A stretch of DNA of 64,000 nucleotides from Acidimicrobiia bacterium (lineage in GTDB: Bacteria > Actinomycetota > Acidimicrobiia > Acidimicrobiales > Aldehydirespiratoraceae): NCBI GenBank assembly GCA_022821685.1, contig JAJEDD010000018.1, forward strand, positions 170,453 to 234,452, read 5' to 3'. Below, piece by piece: positions 42,055-51,800 of this stretch. Each line of letters opens with the position of its first letter. Within the stretch, counting starts at the first letter, position 1. Under the pieces are notes generated by a model. That model worked only from the letters and a program-made list of their open reading frames with translations, did no database searches and had not been told where the DNA came from. A program made the translations under genes and the position numbers.

Positions 42055-42827
42055 GGCGATGTGAGACGGCTCGTGGTCAGGAAGCCGGTGTGGGCCACCA
42101 TGCGGTGGTTGGGGCGCACCGCGTCGCCCTCGACGTGCCAGCCCCGATGGAGGACCTCGACGGTGTCGTGCAGTCCGAACGGCGAGTCCTCCAGAGCCCG
42201 GCGCAGCCGCTGAACCTGCACGATGCTCGGCGTGTAGGCCAGCAGGATGCCTCCTCTGCGCAGGGCGGTGGCCGCGTGCGCAACTGCCTGCCACGGCTCG
42301 GGCAGATCCAGCACCACCCGGTCGAGGTCGGTCTCATCGATCCCGTCGTACACGTCGCGCACCTCGGTGCGGTAGCGCTCCAGCGCCTCGGGGCCGCAGA
42401 AGCGCTCCACGTTGGCCCGGGCCCGGGCACAGAAGTCCTCCCGCCGCTCGTAGCCCGACACCACCGCGCCGGCCCGCAGCAGCGACATCGACAGCGCCCC
42501 CGAGCCGATCCCAGCCTCGAGCACCCTGGCGCCACCGAATATGTCGGCCCGCATGAGGATCGCCCCGGTGTCCTTGGGGTACACCACCTGCGCCCCTCGG
42601 GGCATCTTCAGCACCGCGTCGGCCAGAGTGGGGCGCAAGGCCAGGAAAGCGGCCCCCCGCGACGATCGGAGCGTGGTTCCCTCCGGTGCGCCGATGATGT
42701 CGTCGTGGTCGATCACACCGGTGTGGGTGTGGAACTCGCGGCCCGCGGCCAAGTCGATCAGGTAGCGGCGCTCCTTGCGGTCGATCAGCAGGACCGGCTC
42801 CCCCGCCTCGAAAGCCCCCGCGGTCAT
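42051..42827 (-). CDS. trmI: tRNA (adenine-58-N1) methyltransferase TrmI
   Basis: A 258-residue SAM-dependent enzyme forming m1A58 in the T-loop. GEPVLLIDRKERRYLIDLAA and REFHTHTGVIDHDDIIGAPE are the N-terminal barrel. KMPRGAQVVYPKDTGAILMR, RVLEAGIGSGALSMSLLRAG (SAM motif I) and DRVVLDLPEPWQAV (motif IV) follow. The start ATG at 42825-42827 overlaps the ttuA stop (ATGA). A trmI gene next to mpa is common in actinobacteria. Confidence 0.93.
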   Translation of the reverse strand: MTAGAFEAGEPVLLIDRKERRYLIDLAAGREFHTHTGVIDHDDIIGAPEGTTLRSSRGAAFLALRPTLADAVLKMPRGAQVVYPKDTGAILMRADIFGGARVLEAGIGSGALSMSLLRAGAVVSGYERREDFCARARANVERFCGPEALERYRTEVRDVYDGIDETDLDRVVLDLPEPWQAVAHAATALRRGGILLAYTPSIVQVQRLRRALEDSPFGLHDTVEVLHRGWHVEGDAVRPNHRMVAHTGFLTTSRLTSP

Positions 42828-43762
42828 GTCCTGCCCCGCTCCGGCGCTCTGACCGGCGTGGGAGTTGTGGCCCGCTCGGTTAGGCGGCAGAAGGCGCACA
42901 CGCCGGCATCGGTGGGCGATCCGCAGCGCTCACACGGCGCCAGGTCGGAGCGGTCGCGCTCCACGGTAGCCCGGAAGTGCTCGGAGGCCCGGTCCAGAAA
43001 GCCGAAATAGAAGTCGTGCTTGGCGCCGGGCGATTCGACCTCGATGTCGTTGAGGGCGGCCTTGTAGGCGAGGTGCTTGTTGCCGACCGCCATAGGGCAC
43101 TCATCCACGATGTAGTCGATGCCCTGCAACAGGCAGTAGGCCGCGGTCTCGCGCTCGCTCAGCCGCACCAGCGGCTTGACCTTGCGGGGGAAGCCGTCGC
43201 GGGCCTCCAGCACCGGCAGCTGCCGGCCCAGGTACTCGGTCTGCCACCTCAGCGTGTTGCCCATCAGCACCGCGGCCTCGTCGTCGAGGTTGTGACCGGT
43301 GGCCAGCGCGTCGTAGCCGCCCTGGCGGGCCGCCTCGTCGAACAGGTGCCGCTTCGACAGGCCGCAGGCTGAGCATGGCGCCCGCCGGGCGGCCCGGGCG
43401 CCGGTCGGGACGTCGAAGCCGTGGGCGGTCGGCAGGTCGACGGTGTGGAGCGTGAGGTTCCGGCTGTCGGCGTAGCGGCGGGCGTAGCCGGCGGACTCGT
43501 CGCTGTAGTCGCCGATGCCGAGCCCCAGGTAGAAGCCGTCCGCCGCGTAGCCCAACTCCAGCAGGATGTCCCACACCGCCAGGCTGTCCTTGCCGCCCGA
43601 CACCGCCACCAGCACCCGGTCGCCGGGCTCCAGCATGCCGAAGCGGCGGATGGTCTTCTCCACTTGGTCGCGGCACAGCCGCAGGAAGTGCTCGCGGCAG
43701 AAGTTGGCGTTGTGGCGGCGGATGTCGATGACGGCTGGGCCGCGGCAGACCCGGCACTTCAC
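42824..43762 (-). CDS. ttuA: tRNA thiolation enzyme TtuA-like (TtcA/TilS superfamily)
   Basis: A 312-residue ATP-dependent tRNA sulfurtransferase. It has the N-terminal zinc motif [24 protein letters not shown]-loop [40 protein letters not shown] (catalytic/Fe-S Cys), [20 protein letters not shown] and C-terminal zinc ribbon [16 protein letters not shown]. Two zinc sites plus the PP-loop fit TtuA, which makes 2-thio-T54/U54 in thermophiles. A ubiquitin-like ThiS-fold gene directly upstream, overlapping it, supports TtuA over TtcA or TilS. The exact tRNA position is inferred. Confidence 0.85.
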   Translation of the reverse strand: MKCRVCRGPAVIDIRRHNANFCREHFLRLCRDQVEKTIRRFGMLEPGDRVLVAVSGGKDSLAVWDILLELGYAADGFYLGLGIGDYSDESAGYARRYADSRNLTLHTVDLPTAHGFDVPTGARAARRAPCSACGLSKRHLFDEAARQGGYDALATGHNLDDEAAVLMGNTLRWQTEYLGRQLPVLEARDGFPRKVKPLVRLSERETAAYCLLQGIDYIVDECPMAVGNKHLAYKAALNDIEVESPGAKHDFYFGFLDRASEHFRATVERDRSDLAPCERCGSPTDAGVCAFCRLTERATTPTPVRAPERGRT

Positions 43763-43965
43763 CGCTGCACCGACCCGCCCGAGATCACGCTGCGGACCTC
43801 CACCGAGGCATCGGCGGCCAGGGTGCGGTCTCCGGCCACCAGCTCGCCGTCGCAGATCACCAGATGCGACTCGCGGTTCAGGTCCAGCCGCCGCAGCAGG
43901 TCTCGCACCGTCATGGGTCCCTCGATGTCGATCTCTCGGCTCGGGTTGCGCAGCACGACTCGCAT
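43759..43965 (-). CDS. ttuB: ThiS/MoaD-like sulfur carrier (TtuB-like)
   Basis: A 68-residue beta-grasp protein from ATG at 43963-43965: [64 protein letters not shown] then SVQR. Sulfur carriers end in Gly-Gly; here four residues follow the GG, so either it is trimmed or the C-terminus differs. The stop overlaps the ttuA ATG (ATGA). It is the likely sulfur donor for TtuA. Confidence 0.8.
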   Translation of the reverse strand: MRVVLRNPSREIDIEGPMTVRDLLRRLDLNRESHLVICDGELVAGDRTLAADASVEVRSVISGGSVQR

Positions 43966-43982
43966 CGGACCCGCCGGAGGGT

Positions 43983-44210
43983 TCAGCCGGAATCCCGGCT
44001 GAGATTCCGAACCTCGATTCCGGTGCCAGGCTCGATCCATTCCTCCAACAGCACCGTCGGCTGGCGGGGTCCGATGGCCCGGCGGGCCAGCTTGACTGCG
44101 CCCCGTGCGACGAAGACCCCGAACCAGAGCCGCGAGCTGCCGAGCAGACCCCGCCGCACGGCCTGGCGCGAGACCCAGGTCGCGGCGCTCTTGGCGCCGA
44201 CCAGTCTCAC
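43983..44210 (-). CDS. Small basic hypothetical protein
   Basis: A 75-residue protein from [23 protein letters not shown] and [16 protein letters not shown] are amphipathic/basic helices, then [20 protein letters not shown]. No family recognised; membrane-surface association is possible from composition. It lies 17 bp before ttuB and 3 bp after the next small gene. Confidence 0.55.
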   Translation of the reverse strand: MRLVGAKSAATWVSRQAVRRGLLGSSRLWFGVFVARGAVKLARRAIGPRQPTVLLEEWIEPGTGIEVRNLSRDSG

Positions 44211-44213
44211 GGG

Positions 44214-44426
44214 TCAGATCCGCCTAACCTCGACGACCGTTCGGCGCTGCCGGCCGGCCCTGCGCCCCAGCAGATAGGCGAGGCCGATCAACACCCCGGC
44301 GGCGGCGCCCGCTCCGTAGGCGACCTTGACCAGCAGGGGCTGGGTGTCTCGGTCGATGTCGGCCTGGAGGTCGCGCAGCGCGTCCTCCAATGACTGGCGG
44401 GTGATCCGCTCGCTGTTCTCGCTCAC
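44214..44426 (-). CDS. Small membrane protein with N-terminal coiled region
   Basis: A 70-residue protein. [20 protein letters not shown] and [10 protein letters not shown] form a charged helix, then [20 protein letters not shown] is one transmembrane segment, followed by a basic tail ([17 protein letters not shown]). Such proteins commonly sit beside holin-superfamily-III-like proteins in actinobacteria, as here. Function unknown. Confidence 0.65.
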   Translation of the reverse strand: MSENSERITRQSLEDALRDLQADIDRDTQPLLVKVAYGAGAAAGVLIGLAYLLGRRAGRQRRTVVEVRRI

Positions 44427-44448
44427 AACCCTCTCCGGTGAATCCGCA

Positions 44449-44748
44449 TTATCCCAAGCCCCGCTTGCCGACTTGGCGCAACAGTGCCGCGATCACGACG
44501 GCCAGCGCGGCCACCGCGATCACATATGGAATCCACGACAGGTTTCCATCGAAGGCGGTGCCGGTCTCGGTCTGCAGGGCCCGCAGCAGTGCCAACAGCA
44601 GAAGCACCACCCCCACCACCAGCGCAACGCTGCCGGCCAGGCCCATCGACACCCAGCGCCCCGCGCCCCGCAGCGGACCGAGCAGCTCCTGGCGCACGTA
44701 GGCCTTCAGCAGGTCGGCGACTTCTGCTACGCCCTGTTTGCGTGCCAA
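44449..44748 (-). CDS. Phage-holin-superfamily-III-like membrane protein
   Basis: A 99-residue protein from TTG at 44746-44748, with GGAGG about 7 bp upstream. ARKQGVAEVADLLKAYVRQE is an amphipathic start. GLAGSVALVVGVVLLLLALL and WIPYVIAVAALAVVIAALLR are two transmembrane helices, joined by RALQTETGTAFDGNLS. It resembles actinobacterial DUF1469-type proteins, not a lysis holin. It lies between the tpiA stop and the small membrane gene. Confidence 0.7.
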   Translation of the reverse strand: MARKQGVAEVADLLKAYVRQELLGPLRGAGRWVSMGLAGSVALVVGVVLLLLALLRALQTETGTAFDGNLSWIPYVIAVAALAVVIAALLRQVGKRGLG

Positions 44749-44810
44749 ACCCGGTCCTCCGCCCCTGTGGCCGACCCTCACGCTACCCGTCGCTCAACCC
44801 AAGAGAACCG

Positions 44811-45671
44811 TCAGGTCCCGTAGAGGCGGTGGTTGACGATGCGGGCGAACTCGGCGGCGTCGAGGCTGGCCCCGCCCACCAGCGCCCCATCGATGTCGGC
44901 CTGCTCCATGAGGTCGGGAGCATTGGACGGCTTCACCGAGCCTCCGTACTGGACCCGCAGCCCGGCGGCGGCCTCGCTCCCCCACCGGTCGGCCACCTGC
45001 GACCGAACATGGGCGCACATGTCCTGGGCGTCGCCGGGCGAGGCCGTCTCGCCGGTGCCGATGGCCCAGACCGGCTCGTAGGCCACCACCAGCGCGCCCA
45101 CCACCGCCGCATCGAGGCCGTCGAGGCTGCCCGCGAGCTGGGCCGACACCACCTCGCGGGCCCCGCCGGCCTGGCGGTGCTCGAGGGTCTCGCCCACGCA
45201 CACGATGGGGGTCATGTTGTGGCGCAGCACGGCCCGAGCCTTGGCGTTGACCGTCTCGTCGGTCTCGCCGAACAGCGCCCGGCGCTCGCTGTGGCCGACG
45301 ATCACGTACGACACGTCCAGCTTGGCCAGCATGGCGGCCGACACCTCGCCAGTGAAGGCTCCCGCGTCGTCGTGGTGGCAGTCCTGGGCGCCCAGCGCCA
45401 CGGGGATGTCGTCGGCCTGCAGGACGGTCTGCACCGAGCGCAGGTCGGTGAACGGCGGATGCACCGACACCTCCACATGGAGGTAGTCGTCGCGGTTGAG
45501 CGCGTAGGCCAGCTTCTGGATGGTCTGGATCGCCTCGAAGTGGTTGTGGTTCATTTTCCAGTTGCCGCTGATCAGCGGCTTGCGGCTGTCGTTGCCACGG
45601 CTGCCACTCCCGCTCTTGTTCGCTTCGCTCACGGGCCGCTCAGGCCCAGGGCTCTTGCGTCTACCTCTCAT
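44811..45671 (-). CDS. tpiA: Triosephosphate isomerase with MITE-encoded N-terminal extension
   Basis: A 286-residue glycolytic enzyme interconverting DHAP and G3P. RKPLISGNWKMNHNHFEAIQ holds the catalytic Lys, SYVIVGHSERRALFGETDET the His, VVAYEPVWAIGTGETASPGD the Glu (with the flexible loop), and RVQYGGSVKPSNAPDLMEQA the phosphate-binding strand. The normal protein would begin just before RKPLISG, but no start codon lies there. ATG at 45669-45671 overlaps the pgk stop (ATGA) and has AGGAGGG upstream. It adds about 30 residues (MRGRRKSPGPERPVSEANKS ...) encoded by a partial copy of the MITE family. Confidence 0.95.
   Translation of the reverse strand: MRGRRKSPGPERPVSEANKSGSGSRGNDSRKPLISGNWKMNHNHFEAIQTIQKLAYALNRDDYLHVEVSVHPPFTDLRSVQTVLQADDIPVALGAQDCHHDDAGAFTGEVSAAMLAKLDVSYVIVGHSERRALFGETDETVNAKARAVLRHNMTPIVCVGETLEHRQAGGAREVVSAQLAGSLDGLDAAVVGALVVAYEPVWAIGTGETASPGDAQDMCAHVRSQVADRWGSEAAAGLRVQYGGSVKPSNAPDLMEQADIDGALVGGASLDAAEFARIVNHRLYGT
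45605..45668 (-). repeat. Partial MITE translated in frame as the TpiA N-terminus
   Basis: On the tpiA sense strand this reads CCTGGGCCTGAGCGGCCCGT, then GAGCGAAGCGAACAAGAGCG and GGAGTGGC, the same core as the family elsewhere. It contributes PGPERPVSEANKSGSG to the protein without disturbing the frame. Confidence 0.85.
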
Positions 45672-46816
45672 ATGTCCCTCCTGTGCAGCCCGGTTCTCTG
45701 ATCTCGGAGCGCGGCCAGTCCCGGCAGGTCGCCCTTCTCGATCAGTTCTAGGGCGGCGCCGCCGCCGGTGGACACATGGTCCACGTCGCGGTCGATGCCG
45801 AACCGGCGGGCCGCGGCTGCGCTGTCGCCCCCGCCCACCACCGTGAAGGCCCGGGTCTCGGCCATGGCCGCGGCCACCGCCCCGGTGCCGCCACCGAAGC
45901 GGGGATCCTCGAACACGCCCATCGGGCCGTTCCACAGCACCGTGGCGGCCTCGTGGATCACGTCGCCGAAGGCGGCCGCGCTGCCCGGCCCGATGTCTGC
46001 CCCCATCCAGCCGTCGGGCACATCGGCGCCCACCTGGCGAACCTCGCCGCCCGCGCCGGGATCGCCGGGCACGCCGCCGGGGCCCAACGCGGTGAGGTCG
46101 TGGGGCAGGTGGATGGAGGTGTCGCCTGAGAGCAGCTCCCGGCAGCGCTGCACCATCGAGTCCTCACAGAGCGAGGCGCCCACGCGGTGCCCCTGGGCCT
46201 TCAGGAAGGTGAAGCACATGGCCCCGCCGATCACCAGGGCGTCCACCATCTCCAGCAGCGTGTCGATCACCCCCAGCTTGTCGGACACCTTGGCCCCGCC
46301 CAGCACGGCCACGAACGGCCGCCGAGGCGATTCCCGCAGGCTGCCCAGCACCTCAACCTCGCGGGCCAGCAGCCGGCCCGCGGCCGACGGCAGCCGCTGG
46401 GGCGGGCCCACGATGGAGGCGTGGGCCCGGTGCGAGGCCCCGAAGGCGTCGTTCACGTAAGCGTCGTGTCCCGCGGCCAGACGGCTGGCGAAGGCCTCGT
46501 CGTTGGCCGCCTCGCCCGGATCGAAGCGCAGGTTCTCGAGCAGCTCCACCTCCGGGGCCAGCTCGGCCAGCCGCCGACGGACCGGCTCCACCGAGTAGCG
46601 AGGATCGGGGCGCCCCCGCGGTCGGCCGAGATGGGTGCAGGCCGTGACCGAGGCCCCCTGATGCAGGAGCCACCGCAGGGTGGGCAGCGCGGCCCGGATG
46701 CGCAGGTCGTCGACGATCTCGGCTTCGTCGTCGAGCGGAACGTTGAAGTCGACCCGCACCAGCACCGAGCGGCCCTCCAGCGGGCCCAGATCCGCCAGGC
46801 CGGGAACAGGCGCCAC
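45668..46816 (-). CDS. pgk: Phosphoglycerate kinase
   Basis: A 382-residue glycolytic kinase. GRSVLVRVDFNVPLDDEAEI (N-terminal substrate site), ACTHLGRPRG, ELLENLRFDPGEAANDEAFA, AYVNDAFGASHRAHASIVG, VAVLGGAKVSDKLGVIDTLL, NGPMGVFEDPRFGGGTGAVA (nucleotide site) and STGGGAALELIEKGDLPGLA are all present. Start GTG at 46814-46816; the frame is also open to a CTG overlapping the gap stop. Its stop overlaps the tpiA start by 4 nt. Confidence 0.95.
   Translation of the reverse strand: MAPVPGLADLGPLEGRSVLVRVDFNVPLDDEAEIVDDLRIRAALPTLRWLLHQGASVTACTHLGRPRGRPDPRYSVEPVRRRLAELAPEVELLENLRFDPGEAANDEAFASRLAAGHDAYVNDAFGASHRAHASIVGPPQRLPSAAGRLLAREVEVLGSLRESPRRPFVAVLGGAKVSDKLGVIDTLLEMVDALVIGGAMCFTFLKAQGHRVGASLCEDSMVQRCRELLSGDTSIHLPHDLTALGPGGVPGDPGAGGEVRQVGADVPDGWMGADIGPGSAAAFGDVIHEAATVLWNGPMGVFEDPRFGGGTGAVAAAMAETRAFTVVGGGDSAAAARRFGIDRDVDHVSTGGGAALELIEKGDLPGLAALRDQRTGLHRRDI
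45676..45682 (-). promoter_or_regulatory. Shine-Dalgarno site fixing the tpiA start
   Basis: AGGAGGG on the minus strand lies 4 bp before the ATG at 45671, inside the end of pgk. It is a near-perfect ribosome binding site and supports initiation upstream of the repeat-derived segment. Confidence 0.8.
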
Positions 46817-46845
46817 GGGAACGCGGATGTCGGCGCGAGCGTCGC

Positions 46846-47856
<1,011 letters not shown>

Positions 47857-47862
47857 GGCAGA

Positions 47863-47931
47863 GAGGCTAGTTGTATCTCCCGCCCTTGTTCGCTTCGCTC
47901 ACGAGCCGTTCGGGCGAGGCGCGCTCGCCTA
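47863..47931 (-). repeat. Partial MITE between gap and rapZ
   Basis: Contains CCCGCCCTTGTTCGCTTCGC then TCACGAGCCGTTCGGGCGAG and GCGCTCGCCTA, the core and one end of the family. The rapZ stop TAG is part of its TAGGCGAGCG terminal sequence. It spans the whole 72-bp rapZ-gap gap. Confidence 0.75.
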
Positions 47932-48765
47932 CTTGTCGATGTCGCGGTGCACCACCGCGGGCGCGTCCAGCACTCCGGCGAAGTGCTCGGTCACCGCCAC
48001 CGAGCGGTGCCGTCCGCCGGTGCAGCCGAAGGCCACCGTCAGATACGACTTGCCCTCGGCCACGTACTGGGGCACCAGCAGCTCGAGCAGCGACTCCATG
48101 CGGGCCAGGAACTCCCCCGTCACCGGCTGGCGCATCACGTAGTCGGCGACCGCGCCGTCGAGCCCGCTCAGGGGCCGCAGCTCGTCCACATAGTGGGGGT
48201 TGGGCAGGAAACGGCAGTCGATCACGATGTCCACGTCGAGGGGGATGCCGTGGGTGTAGCCGAACGACAGCACCGTGATCCGCATGGCCTGGCCCTCGCC
48301 CACCCCGAACAGCTCGGCCATGCGCTCGCGCAGCTGGTGGATGTTGAGGTCGGTGGTGTCGATGACCACATCCGCGGTGGCCCGCACCGGCTCCAGCGCC
48401 GACCTCTCCGCCTCGATGGCCTCGGCCATGGTGCCCGCCTCCGCGAACGGATGGCGCCGGCGGGTGGACTCGTAGCGGCGGACCAGCGCGTCGGTGGCCG
48501 CATCGAGGAACAGGATGCGCAGGCCGTCGAACCCCTCCCGCAGGCCGTCGATCATGGCCACGATCTCGTCGTGGTAGCGGCCGGTGCCCACCACCAGGGC
48601 CAGCCGGTCGACGCCCGCGCCGGGCGCCCCGGCCAGGTCGGCCACCTTGCCCATGAGCGACGGCGGCAGGTTGTCCATCACGAACCAGCCGAGATCCTCG
48701 AGGTTGTTGGCGGCGTGGCTGCGGCCCGCTCCCGACATCCCCGCGACGACGACGAATGCGCTCAC
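47929..48765 (-). CDS. rapZ: RNase adapter RapZ family nucleotide-binding protein
   Basis: A 278-residue protein. VVVAGMSGAGRSHAANNLED is the Walker A-like motif, with Arg in place of Lys as is usual in actinobacteria. WFVMDNLPPSLMGKVADLAG, FLDAATDALVRRYESTRRRH, DTTDLNIHQLRERMAELFG, VLSFGYTHGIPLDVDIVIDC and AFGCTGGRHRSVAVTEHFA are the family blocks. In other actinobacteria rapZ is followed by yvcK and whiA; here gap follows directly. The stop codon derives from a MITE end. Confidence 0.93.
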   Translation of the reverse strand: MSAFVVVAGMSGAGRSHAANNLEDLGWFVMDNLPPSLMGKVADLAGAPGAGVDRLALVVGTGRYHDEIVAMIDGLREGFDGLRILFLDAATDALVRRYESTRRRHPFAEAGTMAEAIEAERSALEPVRATADVVIDTTDLNIHQLRERMAELFGVGEGQAMRITVLSFGYTHGIPLDVDIVIDCRFLPNPHYVDELRPLSGLDGAVADYVMRQPVTGEFLARMESLLELLVPQYVAEGKSYLTVAFGCTGGRHRSVAVTEHFAGVLDAPAVVHRDIDK

Positions 48766-48784
48766 TCCCCGATCATCGTAAGCG

Positions 48785-48850
48785 AAGTGGACCAGTGCGG
48801 GGATGACCCCGCGGCGACACGGCGGCTCTCAAGGATTCACGCTCGCTCCG
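48785..48850 (+). repeat. Weak MITE relic between rapZ and the hydantoinase gene
   Basis: The stretch GATGACCCCGCGGCGACACG, GCGGCTCTCAAGGATTCACG, CTCGCT resembles the right third of the element at 40635 (ATGACCCCGTTGCGGCGCGA, TGGGCTCTCACCAGTTTGCA, CTCGCT). No left half remains. Confidence 0.45.
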
Positions 48851-48876
48851 TGCAGGTGCAGGACTCTTGTAGCGTT

Positions 48877-51800
48877 GTGGCGGTGTGCCGCGCCCGGATT
48901 GGGGTGGATGTTGGGGGGACGTTCACCGATGTCGCCTTGGCGCGGGCGGACGGGACGTTCTCGTCGATCAAGGTGCTGACCACCCACGAGCGTCCCGAGG
49001 AGGCGGTCCTGGCCGGCATATCAGCGGTCATCGAGCGCGAGAGTGTTGACTTCGGCCAGATCACTCAGATCATCCACGGTACGACCCTGGCCACCAACGC
49101 CCTGATCGAGCGCCGGGGTGCCCGGACCGCACTGGTGACCACCGCAGGGTTCCGAGACGTGATCGAGACCCGCACCGAGAGCCGCTTCGAGCAGTACGAC
49201 CTCGACATCGTGCTCCCCGCGCCCCTGATCGAGCGCAAGGACCGCTTCGGCGTGCCCGAGAGGATCGGCGCCCGGGGCGAAGTGCTGCTGCGGCTCGACG
49301 AGCGGGCCGCCCGCGAGGTGGTGGCGCGGCTGGTGGACGGCGGGTACGAGTCGGTGGCGGTCGGCTTCATTCACAGCTACCGCAACAGTGACCATGAGCG
49401 TCGCTTCCGCGACTTGGTCGGTGCGGCTGCTCCCAACACCGCCGTGTCACTGAGCTGCGAGGTGTCGCCCCAGATGCGGGAGTTCGAGCGATTCAACACC
49501 GTCTGCGCCAACGCCTACGTGCGGCCCCTGATCGCCTCGTACCTGCGCCGGCTCGAATCGGAACTGCGCCGCAGGGGAGCGGCGTGCCCGCTGCTGCTGG
49601 TCCATTCCGGCGGGGGCCTGATGAGCGGCGAGACAGCGGCCGCGTTCCCCGTGCGCCTGGTCGAGTCGGGGCCGGCCGGGGGCGCGATCTTCGCCGCCCA
49701 CCTGGCCCGGACCCATCGCCGCGACCGGATCGTCTCCTACGACATGGGCGGCACCACCGCCAAGATCGCGCTGATCGAGGACGCCTCTCCCCGCACGGCC
49801 AAGACCTTCGAGACGGCCCGAACCGACCGGTTCAAGAAGGGCAGCGGTATGCCGATCTCGGTGCCGTCCATCGAGATGATCGAGATCGGGGCGGGCGGCG
49901 GGTCCATTGCCACCGTCGACTCCCTGGGCCAGATCCGGGTGGGGCCCCACAGCGCGGGGGCCGAGCCCGGCCCGGCGAGCTACGGTCTGGGCGGCACGGT
50001 CGCCACCGTCACCGATGCCAACGTGGTTCTGGGCCGGCTGCATCCCGACACCTTCGGTGCGGCCGATATCTCGCTTGATCCGATCCTGGCCTCCGACGCC
50101 CTTCGAGCCGCGGTAGGCGTCGGCCTCGGCCTCGATGCCGACGGCGCCGCGGTGGGGGTGGCCGAGATGGTGGACGAGAACATGGCCAACGCGGCCCGCA
50201 CCCACGCAGTGGAGAGCGGCAAGGACCTGGCCGGCTATTCGATGGTGGCCTTCGGCGGCGCGGCGCCGCTGCACGCCTCCCGGCTGCTCGAGAAGCTAGG
50301 GATCGCCGAGGTGCTGGTTCCGGTGGGCGCCGGGGTCGGCTCGGCCATCGGCTTCCTGCTTGCCCCGTTCTCCTACGAGGGGACTAGGAGCTTCTACACC
50401 ACCTCCGACGATTTCGATACCGAAGGTGTGCGGAACCTGCTCGACGAGTTGGCCGCCGAGGCGGAGACGTTCGTGCGGACGAGCACGGCCGAGCCGGTCA
50501 CCGTCGAGCGCGAGGTGTCGATGCGGTACCGGGGCCAGGGCTGGGAGATCCCGGTAGCGCTGCCGCTCGGCCAGTTCGACGAGATGGCCGCACAGGAATT
50601 GATCAACGCCTTCATCAAGGCCTACGAGGCGTGCTTCGGACGGGCTATCGACGGTCCGGCCATCGAGGCAGTGAGTTGGTCGGTGCGGGTTTCGGCGATT
50701 CAGGACGCCCCCCAGAGGGTGGAGCCGGTCGCGGCCGGCGAGCCCCTCGAAGCTGCCGCCACCCGGCTGGTGCACGACACGACCGCGGGCCGCAAGGTAC
50801 CCGCCGCACTATTCGAGCGCAGTTCCCTGAGGGCGGGCGACACAGTGGACGGCCCCGCGCTGATAACCGAGAAGCAGACCACCACCGTCGTCTCCTGCGG
50901 GCACACCGCGGTGGTACAGGGCGATCTGACGCTCAGGGTGGCCAGAGCAGCACAACAGGAGACCACCGCGGGTCTGCGGGTCGACTCCGCGCGAGACGCC
51001 GGCGCGGTGCGCGCCCGTGCCGAGCACGCCGTTGCTGCGGGCACCCCGGACGACCGCGCCCGGGCTGACGGCGAAGTGTCGCTACAGATCATGTGGAACC
51101 GGCTGATCTCGGTGGTCGAAGAGCAGGCCCTTACCCTGGTGCGCACCGCGTTCTCCACGTCGGTGCGAGAGGCGGGCGACCTCTCGGCGGGAGTGTTCGA
51201 CCGCGAGGGCCGCATGATCGCCCAGGCGGTGACCGGCACGCCCGGCCACGTCAACACCATGGCCGCGTCGCTGGGCCATTTCATCGACGAGACCGGAATT
51301 GAGAACATGGGCCCCGGCGACATCTACCTCACCAACGATCCGTGGAAGGCCACCGGCCACCTCCACGACATCACGGTGGCCACGCCGGTGTTCGCCAACC
51401 AGACTGAGACTCCGATCGGCTTCTTCGCCTCTACCGCCCACGTCGTCGACATTGGCGGACGGGGGTTCGGACCCGATGCCCGCGAGCTGTATGAGGAGGG
51501 CATCCGCATCCCGATCATGCGCTGGGCCGAGCGGGGCCGGCTCAACCGCGACCTGGTAGAGATCGTCCGCCACAATGTGCGCGAGCCCGACCAGGTGATC
51601 GGCGATATCCACGGTCTGGCGGCCTGCAACGAGACCGGCCGGCGGCGACTGCTGGACATGCTCGAGGAGTTCGCGGCCCCCGACCTCGACGAGCTGGCCG
51701 CGTTCGTGTTCGATCGCACCCGCCGGGCCACGCTCGACGCCCTGTCCACCGTCCCCAACGGCGTCTACCGCAACACGATGCGGGTGGACGGCTATGGCGA

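Noticed and set aside
41179..42294. Longer start for the serine protease at 42294
   Set aside because: The extra 80 residues are antisense-like sequence within trmI; GTG 42054 overlaps the trmI stop and directly precedes the membrane segment.
45672..45935. Longer tpiA start giving an 88-residue further extension
   Set aside because: It lies inside pgk out of frame, and the ATG at 45671 has a strong ribosome binding site and an overlap with the pgk stop.
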